Translations under genes and position numbers: made by a program
In this document: piece by piece, positions 1-9,190 of the stretch
Layout: the number at the start of each line of letters is the position of its first letter
How positions within the stretch are numbered: position 1 is the first letter of the stretch
From: JBEIHX01 sp040381075
GTDB lineage: Bacteria > Pseudomonadota > Alphaproteobacteria > Caulobacterales > Aquidulcibacteraceae
Direction of reading: 5' to 3'
Assembly (NCBI GenBank): GCA_040381075.1
Contig: JBEIHX010000002.1
Span: 124,001-188,000 of the forward strand
DNA length: 64,000 nt
Notes under the pieces: generated by a model
Told to the model about the DNA's origin: nothing
Database searches by the model: none
Seen by the model: only the letters and a program-made list of their open reading frames with translations

Positions 1-256
1 GCAGGACGTCCAGGTCGGGCGATGCAGGGCCACGGCAGGCCTGCCAAGGCGTTGGCGACCATGGCGCGCACCGGGCCATCGCGGACCCCTCACCCGGCCC
101 GGGCTTTGCCCCTGACCGAGGGGCAGGCGTCACGTCCGGCGTCAACCCTGGCTCCGCCCGGATGGCTGGCCCGATGGTGGGCCAGGACGCTTGGCTTGCG
201 TGTTCGCCCGCTGGGAGCAACACTGGGGCCTGATCCCTCCGCCCGGAACCGCAGCC
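1..256. other. Left-edge spacer without a recognisable gene
   Basis: No reading frame here resembles a known protein on either strand. The only structure I see is a 6-bp GC hairpin at 107-125 (TGCCCC, 7-nt loop, GGGGCA) without a T-run. It could be the tail of a gene lying to the left of the window, but nothing proves that. Confidence 0.5.
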
Positions 257-1264
257 ATGACTGAACACGCGGCCTTTATCGCCGATCTGCCCAAGGCCGA
301 ACTGCACCTGCACCTTGAAGGGGCGCTTGAGCCCGAATTGATGTTCGCACTGGGGCAGCGCAATCGCGTCGCCCTTCCATTCAAGACGGTAGAGGAGGTC
401 CGGCGCGCCTACTCGTTTTCAAACCTCCAGGATTTTCTGAACATCTATTACCAGGGCGCAGGCGTCCTGTTGCGCGAGCAGGACTTTTATGACCTCACCC
501 TGGCCTACCTGCGCCGCGCGGCGGCAGACAATGTGCGCCATGCCGAAGTGTTTTTTGATCCGCAGACGCACACCGAGCGAGGGCTTCCTTTCAGCGTAGC
601 GATTGATGGAATTCTGGCGGCCCTGAAAGACGGGGAAGTGCAATTCGGCCTCACGTCTGGTTTGATCCTGTGTCTCCTGCGCCACCTGGATGAGGAGGCT
701 GGAATTGCGACCATGCGGGCGGCCGAACCCTATGCCGACAGGATCATCGGACTGGGACTTGATTCATCGGAGGTCGGACATCCTCCCTCAAAGTTCGCCC
801 GCGCCTTCGCCCGAGCCGAGGCGATGGGCTGGAAAAAACTCGCGCATGCGGGCGAAGAAGGTCCCCCGGCCTATGTCTGGGAGGCTGTCGACCTGTTGAA
901 GGTCGACCGGATCGATCATGGCAACCGAGCCCTGGAAGACCCAGCCCTGGTTCACAGACTTCGCTCGCAGGCGATCACGCTGACGGTTTGCCCGCTGTCC
1001 AACAAGGCCCTGTGCGTAACCCCAGATCTCCGCCAGCACCCATTGAAGCGCATGCTGGACCTGGGACTGAAAGCGACCATCAACTCCGATGACCCCGCCT
1101 ATTTCGGCGGCTATGTCGGAACAAACTACGAAGCTGTCGCTGCGGCGCTGGCGCTATCGCGCGCTGACCTTGTGACCCTGGCGAAGAACAGCTTTTCAGG
1201 CTCCTTCCTGCCGAATGAGGTGGTCATGCAGCACATAGCTGCGATCGACGCCATGGCGCAATGA
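257..1264 (+). CDS. Adenine deaminase (adenosine deaminase superfamily)
   Basis: The 335-residue cytosolic metal-dependent hydrolase most likely deaminates adenine to hypoxanthine for purine salvage. The zinc motif HLHLEG lies at residues 17-22. The HAGEEGPP segment, RIDHG, a VCPLSN stretch and NSDDPAYFGGY follow in family order. HAGEEGPP plus VCPLSNKALCV is the pattern I associate with bacterial adenine deaminases rather than true adenosine deaminases, which is why I prefer adenine as substrate; adenosine remains possible. The frame is open upstream to 191, but those extra 22 residues look unrelated and the ATG at 257 places the zinc motif at the usual distance from the N-terminus. It stands alone, with no purine genes nearby until purC 14 kb away. 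Confidence 0.8.
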   Translation: MTEHAAFIADLPKAELHLHLEGALEPELMFALGQRNRVALPFKTVEEVRRAYSFSNLQDFLNIYYQGAGVLLREQDFYDLTLAYLRRAAADNVRHAEVFFDPQTHTERGLPFSVAIDGILAALKDGEVQFGLTSGLILCLLRHLDEEAGIATMRAAEPYADRIIGLGLDSSEVGHPPSKFARAFARAEAMGWKKLAHAGEEGPPAYVWEAVDLLKVDRIDHGNRALEDPALVHRLRSQAITLTVCPLSNKALCVTPDLRQHPLKRMLDLGLKATINSDDPAYFGGYVGTNYEAVAAALALSRADLVTLAKNSFSGSFLPNEVVMQHIAAIDAMAQ

Positions 1265-1315
1265 CCAGTGAGGCCGGACAGACCGCACCGCGCCTGCGAA
1301 TCCCAGACTGCGGCA

Positions 1316-1390
1316 TGACTCCATCACAGTGTTCTGCACCACACTGTTTTGAATCTCACCGTTCTCCATCACGCTGTTCTCCATCACGCT
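1316..1390. repeat. Five degenerate 15-bp tandem repeats
   Basis: Five consecutive 15-bp units occupy the spacer after the adenine deaminase gene. The last two (1361-1375 and 1376-1390) are identical, GTTCTCCATCACGCT, and units further left diverge progressively. Because the unit is five codons long, the minus strand reads as five-residue repeats (SVMEN-like), but that frame runs antisense into the deaminase gene and has no other coding sign. The rest of 1265-1522 holds nothing recognisable. Confidence 0.7.
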
Positions 1391-1522
1391 CATCACTGCG
1401 CGTCATGGGGCCATGCAGCCCCTGCGCAACTCACGACGGCTGGCGGACCGGCGACCAGAGGCTGCCGCCGCCAGGATCACACAGGCGGCTTTGCGTCGGG
1501 GGGAAGCGCTGAATGGGGGGCG

Positions 1523-3697
1523 CTAAAGAAACGAATAAGGATCAATATCAATGGTCAGGCGCACGGCCGCGGAGAGCTTGACCCGCCGCATCCACGCCGC
1601 CATGAAAGCCGAGAGATCCACGCCCCGATCAGCGCGCACCAGAAATCGGCGCCGGTGGCGGCCACGCACGACCGCCAGGGGCGGCGCGGCCGGCCCCCAT
1701 ACGTCTACGCCCGAGGCGTCGGGGGCCGCTGCGCCGAAGGCCCGCGCAGCCGTTTCAGCCATCTCCATGTCCGGGGCAGATATGATTGCCGCGGCGAGCC
1801 GCCCATAGGGCGGAAACCCGAGTTCCGCACGCCCGGCGAGCTCGATAGCGAGAAAGCCGTCGCGATCCCCCCGCGCCAGGGCCTGGAGTGCGTCGTGATC
1901 CGGCATGTATGTCTGCAGCATCGCAAGACCCGGGCGATCAGCCCGGCCAGCGCGCCCTGCGACCTGCGCAAGGAGCTGATAGGTCCTTTCGCCAGCGCGC
2001 AGGTCTCCGCCTTTCAACGACAGATCCGCATCCACGACCCCAACGAGAGTCAAGCGGGGAAAATTATGCCCCTTGGCGACAATCTGTGTGCCAACAAGAA
2101 TATCAATGGCGCCAGCCTCCATGCGCCCGACGATCGCGCGCACGTCATCGCTGGTTTGCGCCGTGTCAGAGGAAAAAATCTCAATTCGGGCGGACGCGAA
2201 GCGCTCTCGCGCCTCCTGCGCTACTCGTTCAACACCCGGCCCGACCGAGACGAGGCTATCGTGGACGCCGCAGTTTGGACAGGTTCGGGGCTTGGGCATC
2301 GAAAAGCCCGTAAGATGGCACACAAGCCGACCAGAGTAGCGATGCTCAACAAGCCACGTATCAGTATCAGGAGCTTTCATGCGATGGCCGCAGGCGCGGC
2401 AGATCGTCAGCGGGGCGAAGCCCCGACGGTTGAGATAGAAGAGCACCTGCTCGCCGCGCGCGAGGGTTTCTGCCGCGGCCTCCAGAAGGGGCGGTGAAAG
2501 CCAGTGATCACGTTCGGGCGGGTGCAGGCGAAGATCAATCAGATCGACGCGCGGCATACCGGCGGCGCCGTGGCGGGCCGGCAGGCGCACGCGCTCGTAA
2601 CGCCCGCTTTCTGCATTCTGCAGGGTTTCAAGACTCGGCGTGGCGCTCGCGAGAACGATTGCGATCCCGCCAAGCTTTGCCCGGGCGACGGCCATATCCC
2701 GGGCCTGATAGACGACACCTTCCTCCTGCTTGTAGGATCCATCGTGCTCTTCATCGACGATGATCAGGCGCAGATCAGCAAACGGGAGGAAAAGCGCGGA
2801 GCGCGCTCCAGCGACGATGCGGGCCCGCCCCGCCTGAACTTCCCGCCAGACGCGACGTCGCTCCTTTGGCGGAATATCAGAATGCCATTGCGCCGGGCGC
2901 ACGCCAAACCGTTGTTCAAATCTCGCCATCACGGCCTGGCTGAGTGCGATTTCCGGCAGAAGCACAAGGACCTGCGCCTGCGGATCCATCTCCAGCACGC
3001 ATGCAATGGCCTCGAAATACACCTCCGTCTTGCCGGCGCCCGTCACCCCGTCGAGGAGCACGCATCGAAAGGCATTTGCAGTGGCGGCGGCGCGCAGCGC
3101 CTGCGCGGCGCGCCCTTGATCCTCGCTCAGAGTTGGGCCGGGACGCGACAGGTCGGGCAAAGGAAACACCGGATCCTGCAGCGCTTCAACACGGGCGAGC
3201 GCGCCTGTTTCGGCGAGACCCGTGACGACGGAAGAGGACACCTCCGCCAGGCGCGCCAGATCTGCAGCGCTCAGCGGCGTGTCAGCCCGGCTGGCAGCAT
3301 CAAGCACCCGGCGACGGGCTGGGGTGATGCGCCCTGGATCACCCGTTCCGAGGGCGTAGAGCACATCAACAGGGCTCGGCTGAAGCGCCTCAGTGGAGCG
3401 CAGCGCCATCGCCAGGAACTGTCCAGGCGGTTCAACGCCGTAGCGGGCGGCGAAGTCGATGAAGCGGCGGCTGACGTCCGGCAGGCGCACATCGCCGTGC
3501 CGGCTCACGACCTGCTTCAGCTTTCGCGGCTCCTCATCCACGGTGTCAACCCGCCAGACCACGCCCAGCCGGACGTGCGGGCCGAGCGGAGCGCTGACGA
3601 TGTCGCCGGGGACCAGCTCAATGTCGTCCGGCGCGCGGTAGTCAAAGGGTTCGGCGAGGGGCAGCGGAAACAGGACGCCGACGCGGCGAATGCTCAT
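1523..3697 (-). CDS. priA: Primosomal protein N' (replication restart helicase PriA)
   Basis: PriA is a 3'-to-5' DNA helicase that recognises stalled forks and reloads the replisome. The 724-residue product has the N-terminal DNA-binding region, Walker A GVTGAGKTEVY, the helicase box VDEEHDGSYKQ, and a zinc-binding insert with paired cysteines (CRACGH and CPNCG) near the middle. Length is normal for the family. The frame can be extended six codons to a TTG at 3715, but ATG at 3697 is preferred because it starts MSIRRVGVLFPLP and is preceded by GAGGA about 11 nt upstream. It is divergent from the small membrane protein at 3788. The short divergent spacer contains TTGATT (3704-3709) and TAAAAT (3729-3734), a possible rightward promoter with a long 19-nt spacer. 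Confidence 0.95.
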   Translation of the reverse strand: MSIRRVGVLFPLPLAEPFDYRAPDDIELVPGDIVSAPLGPHVRLGVVWRVDTVDEEPRKLKQVVSRHGDVRLPDVSRRFIDFAARYGVEPPGQFLAMALRSTEALQPSPVDVLYALGTGDPGRITPARRRVLDAASRADTPLSAADLARLAEVSSSVVTGLAETGALARVEALQDPVFPLPDLSRPGPTLSEDQGRAAQALRAAATANAFRCVLLDGVTGAGKTEVYFEAIACVLEMDPQAQVLVLLPEIALSQAVMARFEQRFGVRPAQWHSDIPPKERRRVWREVQAGRARIVAGARSALFLPFADLRLIIVDEEHDGSYKQEEGVVYQARDMAVARAKLGGIAIVLASATPSLETLQNAESGRYERVRLPARHGAAGMPRVDLIDLRLHPPERDHWLSPPLLEAAAETLARGEQVLFYLNRRGFAPLTICRACGHRMKAPDTDTWLVEHRYSGRLVCHLTGFSMPKPRTCPNCGVHDSLVSVGPGVERVAQEARERFASARIEIFSSDTAQTSDDVRAIVGRMEAGAIDILVGTQIVAKGHNFPRLTLVGVVDADLSLKGGDLRAGERTYQLLAQVAGRAGRADRPGLAMLQTYMPDHDALQALARGDRDGFLAIELAGRAELGFPPYGRLAAAIISAPDMEMAETAARAFGAAAPDASGVDVWGPAAPPLAVVRGRHRRRFLVRADRGVDLSAFMAAWMRRVKLSAAVRLTIDIDPYSFL

Positions 3698-3787
3698 GGC
3701 GCTTTGATTCCTCAATTGCGTCCTACGCTAAAATGAACATGATCGCATGGTCCGCGCCCGCGCGGCTGCTGTGCAAGGAGGGGGAGC

Positions 3788-4060
3788 ATGCAAAGCTTCC
3801 GGGGTTTTGTGATCGGCACGCTCAATTTTGTGTGCTTTCTGGCATTCTTCGCAATTATCGTCGCCTACGCCTACGGCGGCTACACCTATGGACAGGTTTA
3901 CCTGGCCAACGTGCCGCAATGGGCGACTGCCGTGGCCGGCGGAGTGCTCGGCTATCTCATCGCGTCGATTGTGATCGGGATCATTTTCACGCTGATCGAT
4001 ATTCAGGATGGCATTCGCGACCTGAACCGCCTCGTCGCGAAGCAGAGCGAAAAGCCATAA
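3788..4060 (+). CDS. Small two-helix inner-membrane protein, function unknown
   Basis: The 90-residue protein has two strongly hydrophobic segments (about residues 8-30 and 43-69) separated by a short polar, glycine- and tyrosine-rich turn, and a charged C-terminal tail (DLNRLVAKQSEKP). I do not recognise a family. The start is well supported: AAGGAGG sits just ahead of the ATG, one of the best ribosome-binding sites in the window. It lies between priA and xerC and is followed at once by a strong GC hairpin. A role as a small membrane accessory protein is all that can be said. Confidence 0.7.
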   Translation: MQSFRGFVIGTLNFVCFLAFFAIIVAYAYGGYTYGQVYLANVPQWATAVAGGVLGYLIASIVIGIIFTLIDIQDGIRDLNRLVAKQSEKP

Positions 4061-4065
4061 TGGCA

Positions 4066-4110
4066 GGGGGGCGCGCAGAGCGGCCTTTCAGTCAGCCGGC
4101 CGCGCCCCCC
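4066..4110 (+). terminator. GC-rich hairpin after the small membrane gene
   Basis: A perfect 10-bp inverted repeat (GGGGGGCGCG at 4066-4075 and CGCGCCCCCC at 4101-4110) begins five bases after the stop codon. The loop is about 25 nt and no T-run follows, so it would be an atypical terminator or an mRNA 3'-end stabiliser. The remaining spacer up to 4257 holds nothing else recognisable. Confidence 0.4.
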
Positions 4111-4257
4111 AAGCCCTGACCGACAGCCTGCGGGGCAGGCGACAGCCTCCCGCAGCCGGCCCGCCGGGCAGGCTGGGATGGTGTGCGGATTGCGCAGCCG
4201 CCCCCCGCGGCTTCCTCAGTCACTATCCGTCAACACACGCGGGCGATGCTTGCAGGC

Positions 4258-5187
4258 ATGACGGCGCCGGCGAACTGCGACGACGGGATGGAGGCTTTTC
4301 TGGCCATGCTTGCGTGCGAAAGGCGCGCCAGCCCGCACACACTCGAGGCCTATCGCAGGGACATCTCAACCTTCCTGGAATTCCTGGGCCGCCATCTCGA
4401 TGGACCGCAGCCGCTCACGGGGCTGGCGAAGCTCGCACCGTCAGACATCCGCGCCTACATCGCCCACCGGCGGACCGGCGAGAAGGCGCTCGCCGAGCGC
4501 TCCCTTGCGCGCGCCCTGGCGGCCATCCGGTCATTTTTCCGATTTGTCGCGCGCCGATACGACATCGAGAATCCAGCGATCGGGCTGGTGCGCGGGCCCC
4601 GCGCCAAGGCATGGACGCCCCGCCCAGTCGCAGAAGGCGCGATGGTCGAGCTGCTTGCCCTGGCGGAGGTTGCGGCGGACGGTGAGCCGGCATGGATTGG
4701 CGCCCGTGACGCAGCTTTGGTGACCTTGCTTTACGCGTCCGGACTGAGGATTTCAGAGGCGCTGGCGTTGACCGGCGCAGACGCCCCGTTGCCAGAGAGC
4801 CTGCGCGTGCATGGCAAAGGCGGCAAGATGCGGCTTGTTCCGGTGCTGCCGGCGGCGCGCGAGGCCGTCGAAGCCTATCGCGCGCGGTGCCCTTACCCGC
4901 TCGCGCCGGACGAGGCGCTGTTTCGCGCCCAACGCGGCGGCCCGATGGGCGCGCGCGCAGCTCAGGCGCTCGTGCAACGGCTTCGGCGTGCACTGGGGCT
5001 GGCCGAGTCAGTGACGCCACATGCCTTGCGTCACTCCTTTGCAAGTCACCTGCTCGCCCATGGCGGGGATTTGCGGGCCATCCAGGAATTGCTGGGGCAC
5101 GCGAGCCTGTCGACCACGCAGCGCTACACCGAGGCCGATGCGAAGGCCATGTTTGCCGCCTATGCACGGGCCCATCCAAGGGCCTGA
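4258..5187 (+). CDS. xerC: Tyrosine recombinase XerC
   Basis: XerC works with XerD at the dif site to resolve chromosome dimers before division. The 309-residue protein has an N-terminal core-binding domain (about 10-105) and a C-terminal catalytic domain carrying all conserved residues: Arg164 (SGLRISEAL), Lys187 (HGKGGK), His256 and Arg259 (HALRHS), His281 (LGHAS) and the nucleophile Tyr290 (TTQRYT). The frame extends upstream to a GTG at 4183, but starting at 4258 gives the normal family length. Proximity to priA is common in alphaproteobacteria. XerD is the paralogue alternative; neighbourhood and sequence style favour XerC. Confidence 0.9.
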   Translation: MTAPANCDDGMEAFLAMLACERRASPHTLEAYRRDISTFLEFLGRHLDGPQPLTGLAKLAPSDIRAYIAHRRTGEKALAERSLARALAAIRSFFRFVARRYDIENPAIGLVRGPRAKAWTPRPVAEGAMVELLALAEVAADGEPAWIGARDAALVTLLYASGLRISEALALTGADAPLPESLRVHGKGGKMRLVPVLPAAREAVEAYRARCPYPLAPDEALFRAQRGGPMGARAAQALVQRLRRALGLAESVTPHALRHSFASHLLAHGGDLRAIQELLGHASLSTTQRYTEADAKAMFAAYARAHPRA

Positions 5188-5205
5188 GCGGGTATAAGCG
5201 CCCCG

Positions 5206-6387
5206 TCAGGCGCGCCTGCGGTCATCCATCAGCGCGGCGAAACGCTCGAAGAGATAAAAGCTGTCGCGCGGCCCGGGGCTCGCCTCCGGGTGGTGCTGCA
5301 CCGAGAAAACCGGTCTGCCTGTCAGGGCGATCCCGCAATTGGTGCCGTCGAACAGCGACACGTGGGTTTCGCGCACATTCGCCGGCAGGCTCTGCGTGTC
5401 GACCGTGAAGCCATGATTCATGGACACGATTTCCACTTTACCGGTTTGCTTGTCCTGCACCGGATGATTTGCGCCGTGATGCCCCTGCGCCATCTTGCGG
5501 GTTTTGGCCCCGAGCGCCAGCGCAAGCATCTGATGGCCAAGGCAGATCCCCAGAACCGGCGTGCCGCTCTCAACAATGTCGCGGATCACGCCGACTGCGT
5601 AGGCGCCAGTCGCTGCTGGATCGCCGGGACCGTTCGACAGAACGACGCCGTCAGGCTTTCTTGCCAGAATATCGGCCGACGGCGTATCTGCGGCCACCAG
5701 AGTCGTGCGTGCGCCAATATCGGCAAGACACCGAAGGATGTTGCCCTTCGCGCCATAATCGATCACGACCACCTCGTAGCGAGGCGATTCAAGCTTGGTA
5801 TATCCTGCAGGCCACACCCACTGCTTGGTGTCATGCACGCTGGTCTCACGGCTTGTGGTTTCAATCGCCAGGTCGAGGTTTTCCAGCCCCCCCCACGCCC
5901 GCGCCTCGGCAACCAGTGCAGCCACGTCAAAGACACCATCCGGTTGGTGACAGATCACGCCGTTCGGCATTCCCGTCTCGCGGATGCGGCGTGTCAGGGC
6001 GCGGGTGTCGACACCGCACAGGGCGATCACACCCCGCTGACACAGCCAGTCGCTGAAATGTTCGTGCGCGCGCCAGTTTGACGGCTTCGTAATCCGCTCC
6101 CGCAACACCGCGCCGCGCGCCGCCACGCCGCCGCTTGGCGTAGCGTTCTCCGCATCGTTGGGATTGGCGCCGACATTGCCGATGTGAGGAAATGTGAAGG
6201 TTACGATCTGCGCCGCGTAGCTCGGATCGGTGAGGATCTCCTGATAGCCCGTCATGGCGGTGTTGAAGCAAACCTCGCCAACGGCCGTACCGGTCGCACC
6301 AGCGCCCTCGCCGTAGAGGACTGTGCCGTCTGCAAGCGCCAGGACGGCGGTGGGCAGCGGATCGGCAGATGACGTCTTGGCGGCCAT
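5206..6387 (-). CDS. carA: Carbamoyl-phosphate synthase small subunit
   Basis: CarA is the glutaminase subunit that supplies ammonia to CarB for carbamoyl phosphate, the precursor of arginine and pyrimidines. The 393-residue protein has the N-terminal CarA domain (FNTAMTGYQEILTDPSY near residue 40) and a C-terminal class I glutamine amidotransferase domain with the nucleophile in GICLGHQM and the HHPEASPGP end motif. Length is normal. carB is not in the window. The rhomboid gene lies 120 bp upstream on the same strand. Convergent with xerC at a distance of 18 bp. Confidence 0.95.
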   Translation of the reverse strand: MAAKTSSADPLPTAVLALADGTVLYGEGAGATGTAVGEVCFNTAMTGYQEILTDPSYAAQIVTFTFPHIGNVGANPNDAENATPSGGVAARGAVLRERITKPSNWRAHEHFSDWLCQRGVIALCGVDTRALTRRIRETGMPNGVICHQPDGVFDVAALVAEARAWGGLENLDLAIETTSRETSVHDTKQWVWPAGYTKLESPRYEVVVIDYGAKGNILRCLADIGARTTLVAADTPSADILARKPDGVVLSNGPGDPAATGAYAVGVIRDIVESGTPVLGICLGHQMLALALGAKTRKMAQGHHGANHPVQDKQTGKVEIVSMNHGFTVDTQSLPANVRETHVSLFDGTNCGIALTGRPVFSVQHHPEASPGPRDSFYLFERFAALMDDRRRA

Positions 6388-6507
6388 CGAGTCGCACCTG
6401 GTTGAATTCGGCGAGCAGTGCCATAGGGGCCGGCGGCGCAGCGGTCAATGGATGGCGCAGGCCCGCCCAACAGCCAGGTCCAGCGTCAAGCGCCTTCGCG
6501 CCGGATG

Positions 6508-7173
6508 CTAGCGGCGCAGGAACCCGAGCACAGCCCCGGCGATGAAACCGCCCAGATGCGCCTCCCAGGCGATGGCGATCACACCAGTGGCCCGCACCGC
6601 CATGGCCAGGAAAACATTGAGAGCCAGAAAGATGGCGGCCTGCACAAGGATCTCGCGCCTGCGCAGCGCCCCCCAGGCGCCGCGGGCCTCGCGCAGCAGA
6701 TCTGCGAAGATCGCGCCATAGATTGCGCACACCGCGCCAGAGCAGCCTACCAGCGGCAGGGTGAGCTCCGGGTTGAGCGCGATGAACAGCCCGGCGCCGG
6801 CCGCCGCCCCGACAATGAACACGAGATACAGCCAGGCCGAACCGGCCCGCTCCGCAAGCGATTTGCCGAGCGCCAGCAGCGCGACGGCGTTAAGCGTCAG
6901 GTGGACAAAGCCGCCATGCAGAAATGCGTGGCTCGCCAGCGGCGTCAGTGCGGCGATCAGTCCGGGATAGGGGGCGCCCGCGGCCGGGTCGTAGCGTGCG
7001 GGGATGACGGCGTAGTCAAAGAGTAATTGCAGGCCGTCCTGTTCGCTGCGGCTGACCTGCCAGATGAAGGCCGCCACGACGAGGGCGGTCAAAATCCAAA
7101 CTCCGGCCGGCGCGCCTGCGCGCGCTGGCCCAATAGGCTGCGGATCGTCTGGAGAGGAGTTGTGGGTGGTCAT
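6508..7173 (-). CDS. Rhomboid-family intramembrane serine protease
   Basis: The protein is predicted to be an inner-membrane protease that cleaves transmembrane substrates. Its 221 residues form about six hydrophobic helices. Family signatures are intact: the HGGFVHLTLN segment (His86, His91, Asn95), the catalytic serine in GCSG (Ser145) and the partner histidine in EAHLGGFIAG (His206). A proline/glycine-rich cytoplasmic N-terminus of about 25 residues precedes the first helix. ATG at 7173 follows AAAGGG at a good distance. The divergent neighbour is the DUF2157 operon. The substrate is unknown. Confidence 0.9.
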   Translation of the reverse strand: MTTHNSSPDDPQPIGPARAGAPAGVWILTALVVAAFIWQVSRSEQDGLQLLFDYAVIPARYDPAAGAPYPGLIAALTPLASHAFLHGGFVHLTLNAVALLALGKSLAERAGSAWLYLVFIVGAAAGAGLFIALNPELTLPLVGCSGAVCAIYGAIFADLLREARGAWGALRRREILVQAAIFLALNVFLAMAVRATGVIAIAWEAHLGGFIAGAVLGFLRR

Positions 7174-7259
7174 GTCGCCCTTTCACGATAGTATGCGCCA
7201 GACGCCTTTGTCTCCAGCGGAGAACGGCGGCGCATTCGGCGTTGACGAAAGGACCGGAC

Positions 7260-8420
7260 ATGCGGCTCGACGCCTACCGCAAGAGGCTTACCGCCGATCT
7301 TGACCGCTGGATTGCGGCTGGTCTGGTTGCGCCGGAACGGCGGGCGGAAATTCTGGCGAATGTGTCCGCTGAAGCAGACCGGGACCGTGCGCGCATAGCC
7401 CTGGCGGTCGCGGGCGCCGTCCTGCTGGGCTTTGCTGTCATCGCCTTCGTTGCGGCGAACTGGGACGGGCTCAGCCGGTTGTGGCGGTTCACCGTGCTTC
7501 TGGCGGCCTTCGCTGCGGCGCTCGCGGGCGCCATCCTGGCGCAGGCGCGCCGGAAACCGCGGATAGCGGACGCGCTCGTGCTGCTTGCAACAATGATCTA
7601 TGCGGCGACCATCGGGCTGCTCGGCCAGATCTTCAACATTCCCGGGTCCGCCGCGCCCGCGCTGATGAGCGCAGCAATCGGGGCGCTGGCGCTCGCCGCC
7701 GCGGGCGCCAGCCGCGGGGCGGCCTGCGCCGCGCTGATCCTCGGCGCGCTGTGGCAATGGAGTGCGCTGTGGGAAGGCCAGGGCGGGTGGTCAGGAGAGC
7801 CGATCAGCACCTGGCGGCTGGCGGACCTCGGCTATCCCGTACTGGTCGCGCTGGCCGGCGGTCTGTCGCGACGGTGGGACTCTGCGGTTGTCCGGCATCT
7901 TGCGATCTGGGGCGCAGGCTTTGCTGGAGGGGTCATCCTCTTCAAAGTGTTTGGCGAGCATCCAGACGGGATCAAGCTTTGGGCCCTGGTGCAAACCGTG
8001 GGCTGGTTGGGCCTGGCGGCTTATGGCCGGCTCCGGATGACCAGATCCGAAGCTGGAGGATCCACGCTCTACGGATACGGCGCCTGGTGGGGTTTGGCGG
8101 CTTTCACGCTGCTGGGCCTCGCCCTGTCCGTCGATGCTGAGTGGGGCGGCGTTCCTGTCGGCGTCGCTGGCGCGGTCACGCACCGCCTGGTTCTCATGGG
8201 CGGGGCGATCGGAGCGGTTGCGCTTGGCTCGCGGGAACGCCAGGGCTGGGTGACGGCGGCAGGGGTGGCCGCGTTCATCGCCGGGGCGGCGATGCTGCTG
8301 TTCGACCTCGGCCTCAGCCTGCAGGCGGCCTCTGGGGTCTTTTTGCTTGCGTCGCTTGCAGCGATCCTTGGCGCACTGTGGCTGGGGCGGCGACGCCAGA
8401 CGGCGGGAGCAAGACAATGA
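7260..8420 (+). CDS. DUF2157 multi-spanning membrane protein
   Basis: The 386-residue protein starts with a soluble DUF2157 segment (about residues 1-45, arginine-rich, with LDRWIAAGLVAPERRAEIL) followed by roughly ten hydrophobic helices to the C-terminus. The biochemical function of the family is unknown. ATG at 7260 is preferred over an in-frame TTG at 7242 because AAAGGA lies about seven bases ahead of it. The stop codon overlaps the start of the next gene (ATGA at 8417), so the two are translationally coupled. DUF2157 genes are commonly paired with GDYXXLXY-type genes, as here. Confidence 0.85.
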   Translation: MRLDAYRKRLTADLDRWIAAGLVAPERRAEILANVSAEADRDRARIALAVAGAVLLGFAVIAFVAANWDGLSRLWRFTVLLAAFAAALAGAILAQARRKPRIADALVLLATMIYAATIGLLGQIFNIPGSAAPALMSAAIGALALAAAGASRGAACAALILGALWQWSALWEGQGGWSGEPISTWRLADLGYPVLVALAGGLSRRWDSAVVRHLAIWGAGFAGGVILFKVFGEHPDGIKLWALVQTVGWLGLAAYGRLRMTRSEAGGSTLYGYGAWWGLAAFTLLGLALSVDAEWGGVPVGVAGAVTHRLVLMGGAIGAVALGSRERQGWVTAAGVAAFIAGAAMLLFDLGLSLQAASGVFLLASLAAILGALWLGRRRQTAGARQ

Positions 8421-9094
8421 GCCAATCCGGGGCGCCCTTGATCCTGTTTCGCCGGCTCGCCCGCCATCGGCTCGCACTCACCGGCCTTGTTCTCGCTAGC
8501 CTTCTTGTCGGCGCGGCGGTGCGTCATGCGCTCGCGGTGCGCGCTGGCGCAGAGGTGATCCTGGAGGTGGCGCCCGTCGATCCACGAGCCCTCCTCATGG
8601 GGCACTTCACGCACCTCGACTACGCGGCAGAGCGACCGGTCGCTTTGTCCGAGCTTGTTGATGAACCAGAGCGATCGCAGATCGCCGACCTGCTGGCGGA
8701 CGGGAGGGCCCATCGCCTCTGGCTGGTGCTCGGAGCGGATGCGCGCGGTTACGGCACGCCAGCTGGACTGCATCTGAAGCGGCCGAAGTCGACACCAGCG
8801 GGCAGGATCGCGATTGCCGTGCGGACACGTCGGGCCGACTACTTCCTGCTGCGGGCAGGCGAGGAAGCGACCGCTGGAGCGGTGGGCGACATTGAGTTCG
8901 ATTTCGGCGTGGACCGCTATTATGCTGATCAAGCTGAGGCGCTCGCCATTGAGAGCGCCGCGCGCACCCGCACGGGGCCGGCCGGCGCGTGGGACCCCGC
9001 CGTGCAGGCGGTCGTGTCCGTCGGCGCAGATGGCGTGGGGCGTCTTGCAGGCGTAGTTGTCGCCGGCAAGCGGCGTGACCTTAGCTGGTTTTGA
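8417..9094 (+). CDS. GDYXXLXY-family membrane-anchored protein
   Basis: A 225-residue protein with one N-terminal membrane helix (about residues 17-37) and a mostly extracytoplasmic domain. It matches the GDYXXLXY family in layout and in its EVAPVDPRALLMG segment, but the name-giving motif reads GHFTHLDY, so the GDY part has diverged while the Leu and Tyr remain. The gene overlaps the DUF2157 gene by four bases and surely acts with it. Family function is unknown. A 7-bp inverted repeat (CGGCAGC...GCTGCCG) lies about 20 bp after the stop and might end the operon. Confidence 0.75.
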   Translation: MSQSGAPLILFRRLARHRLALTGLVLASLLVGAAVRHALAVRAGAEVILEVAPVDPRALLMGHFTHLDYAAERPVALSELVDEPERSQIADLLADGRAHRLWLVLGADARGYGTPAGLHLKRPKSTPAGRIAIAVRTRRADYFLLRAGEEATAGAVGDIEFDFGVDRYYADQAEALAIESAARTRTGPAGAWDPAVQAVVSVGADGVGRLAGVVVAGKRRDLSWF

Positions 9095-9190
9095 CCTTCC
9101 GTTACGGCAGCACGTCGTTGCCGTTGGCGGCTGCCGGTTTCAAGTCCATGTTATGCGCGCCACGATGCGGCTGATCTGCGGGGCAATGTC

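Noticed and set aside
1196..1396. Minus-strand frame with SVMEN-type five-residue repeats
   Set aside because: It is produced by the 15-bp tandem repeat and runs antisense into the deaminase gene; no ribosome-binding site or other coding sign.
1349..3736. Two long plus-strand frames across 1349-2497 and 2504-3736
   Set aside because: They are antisense to priA, have Arg/Ala/Gly-rich low-complexity content and no family resemblance; they come from the GC-rich codon use of priA.
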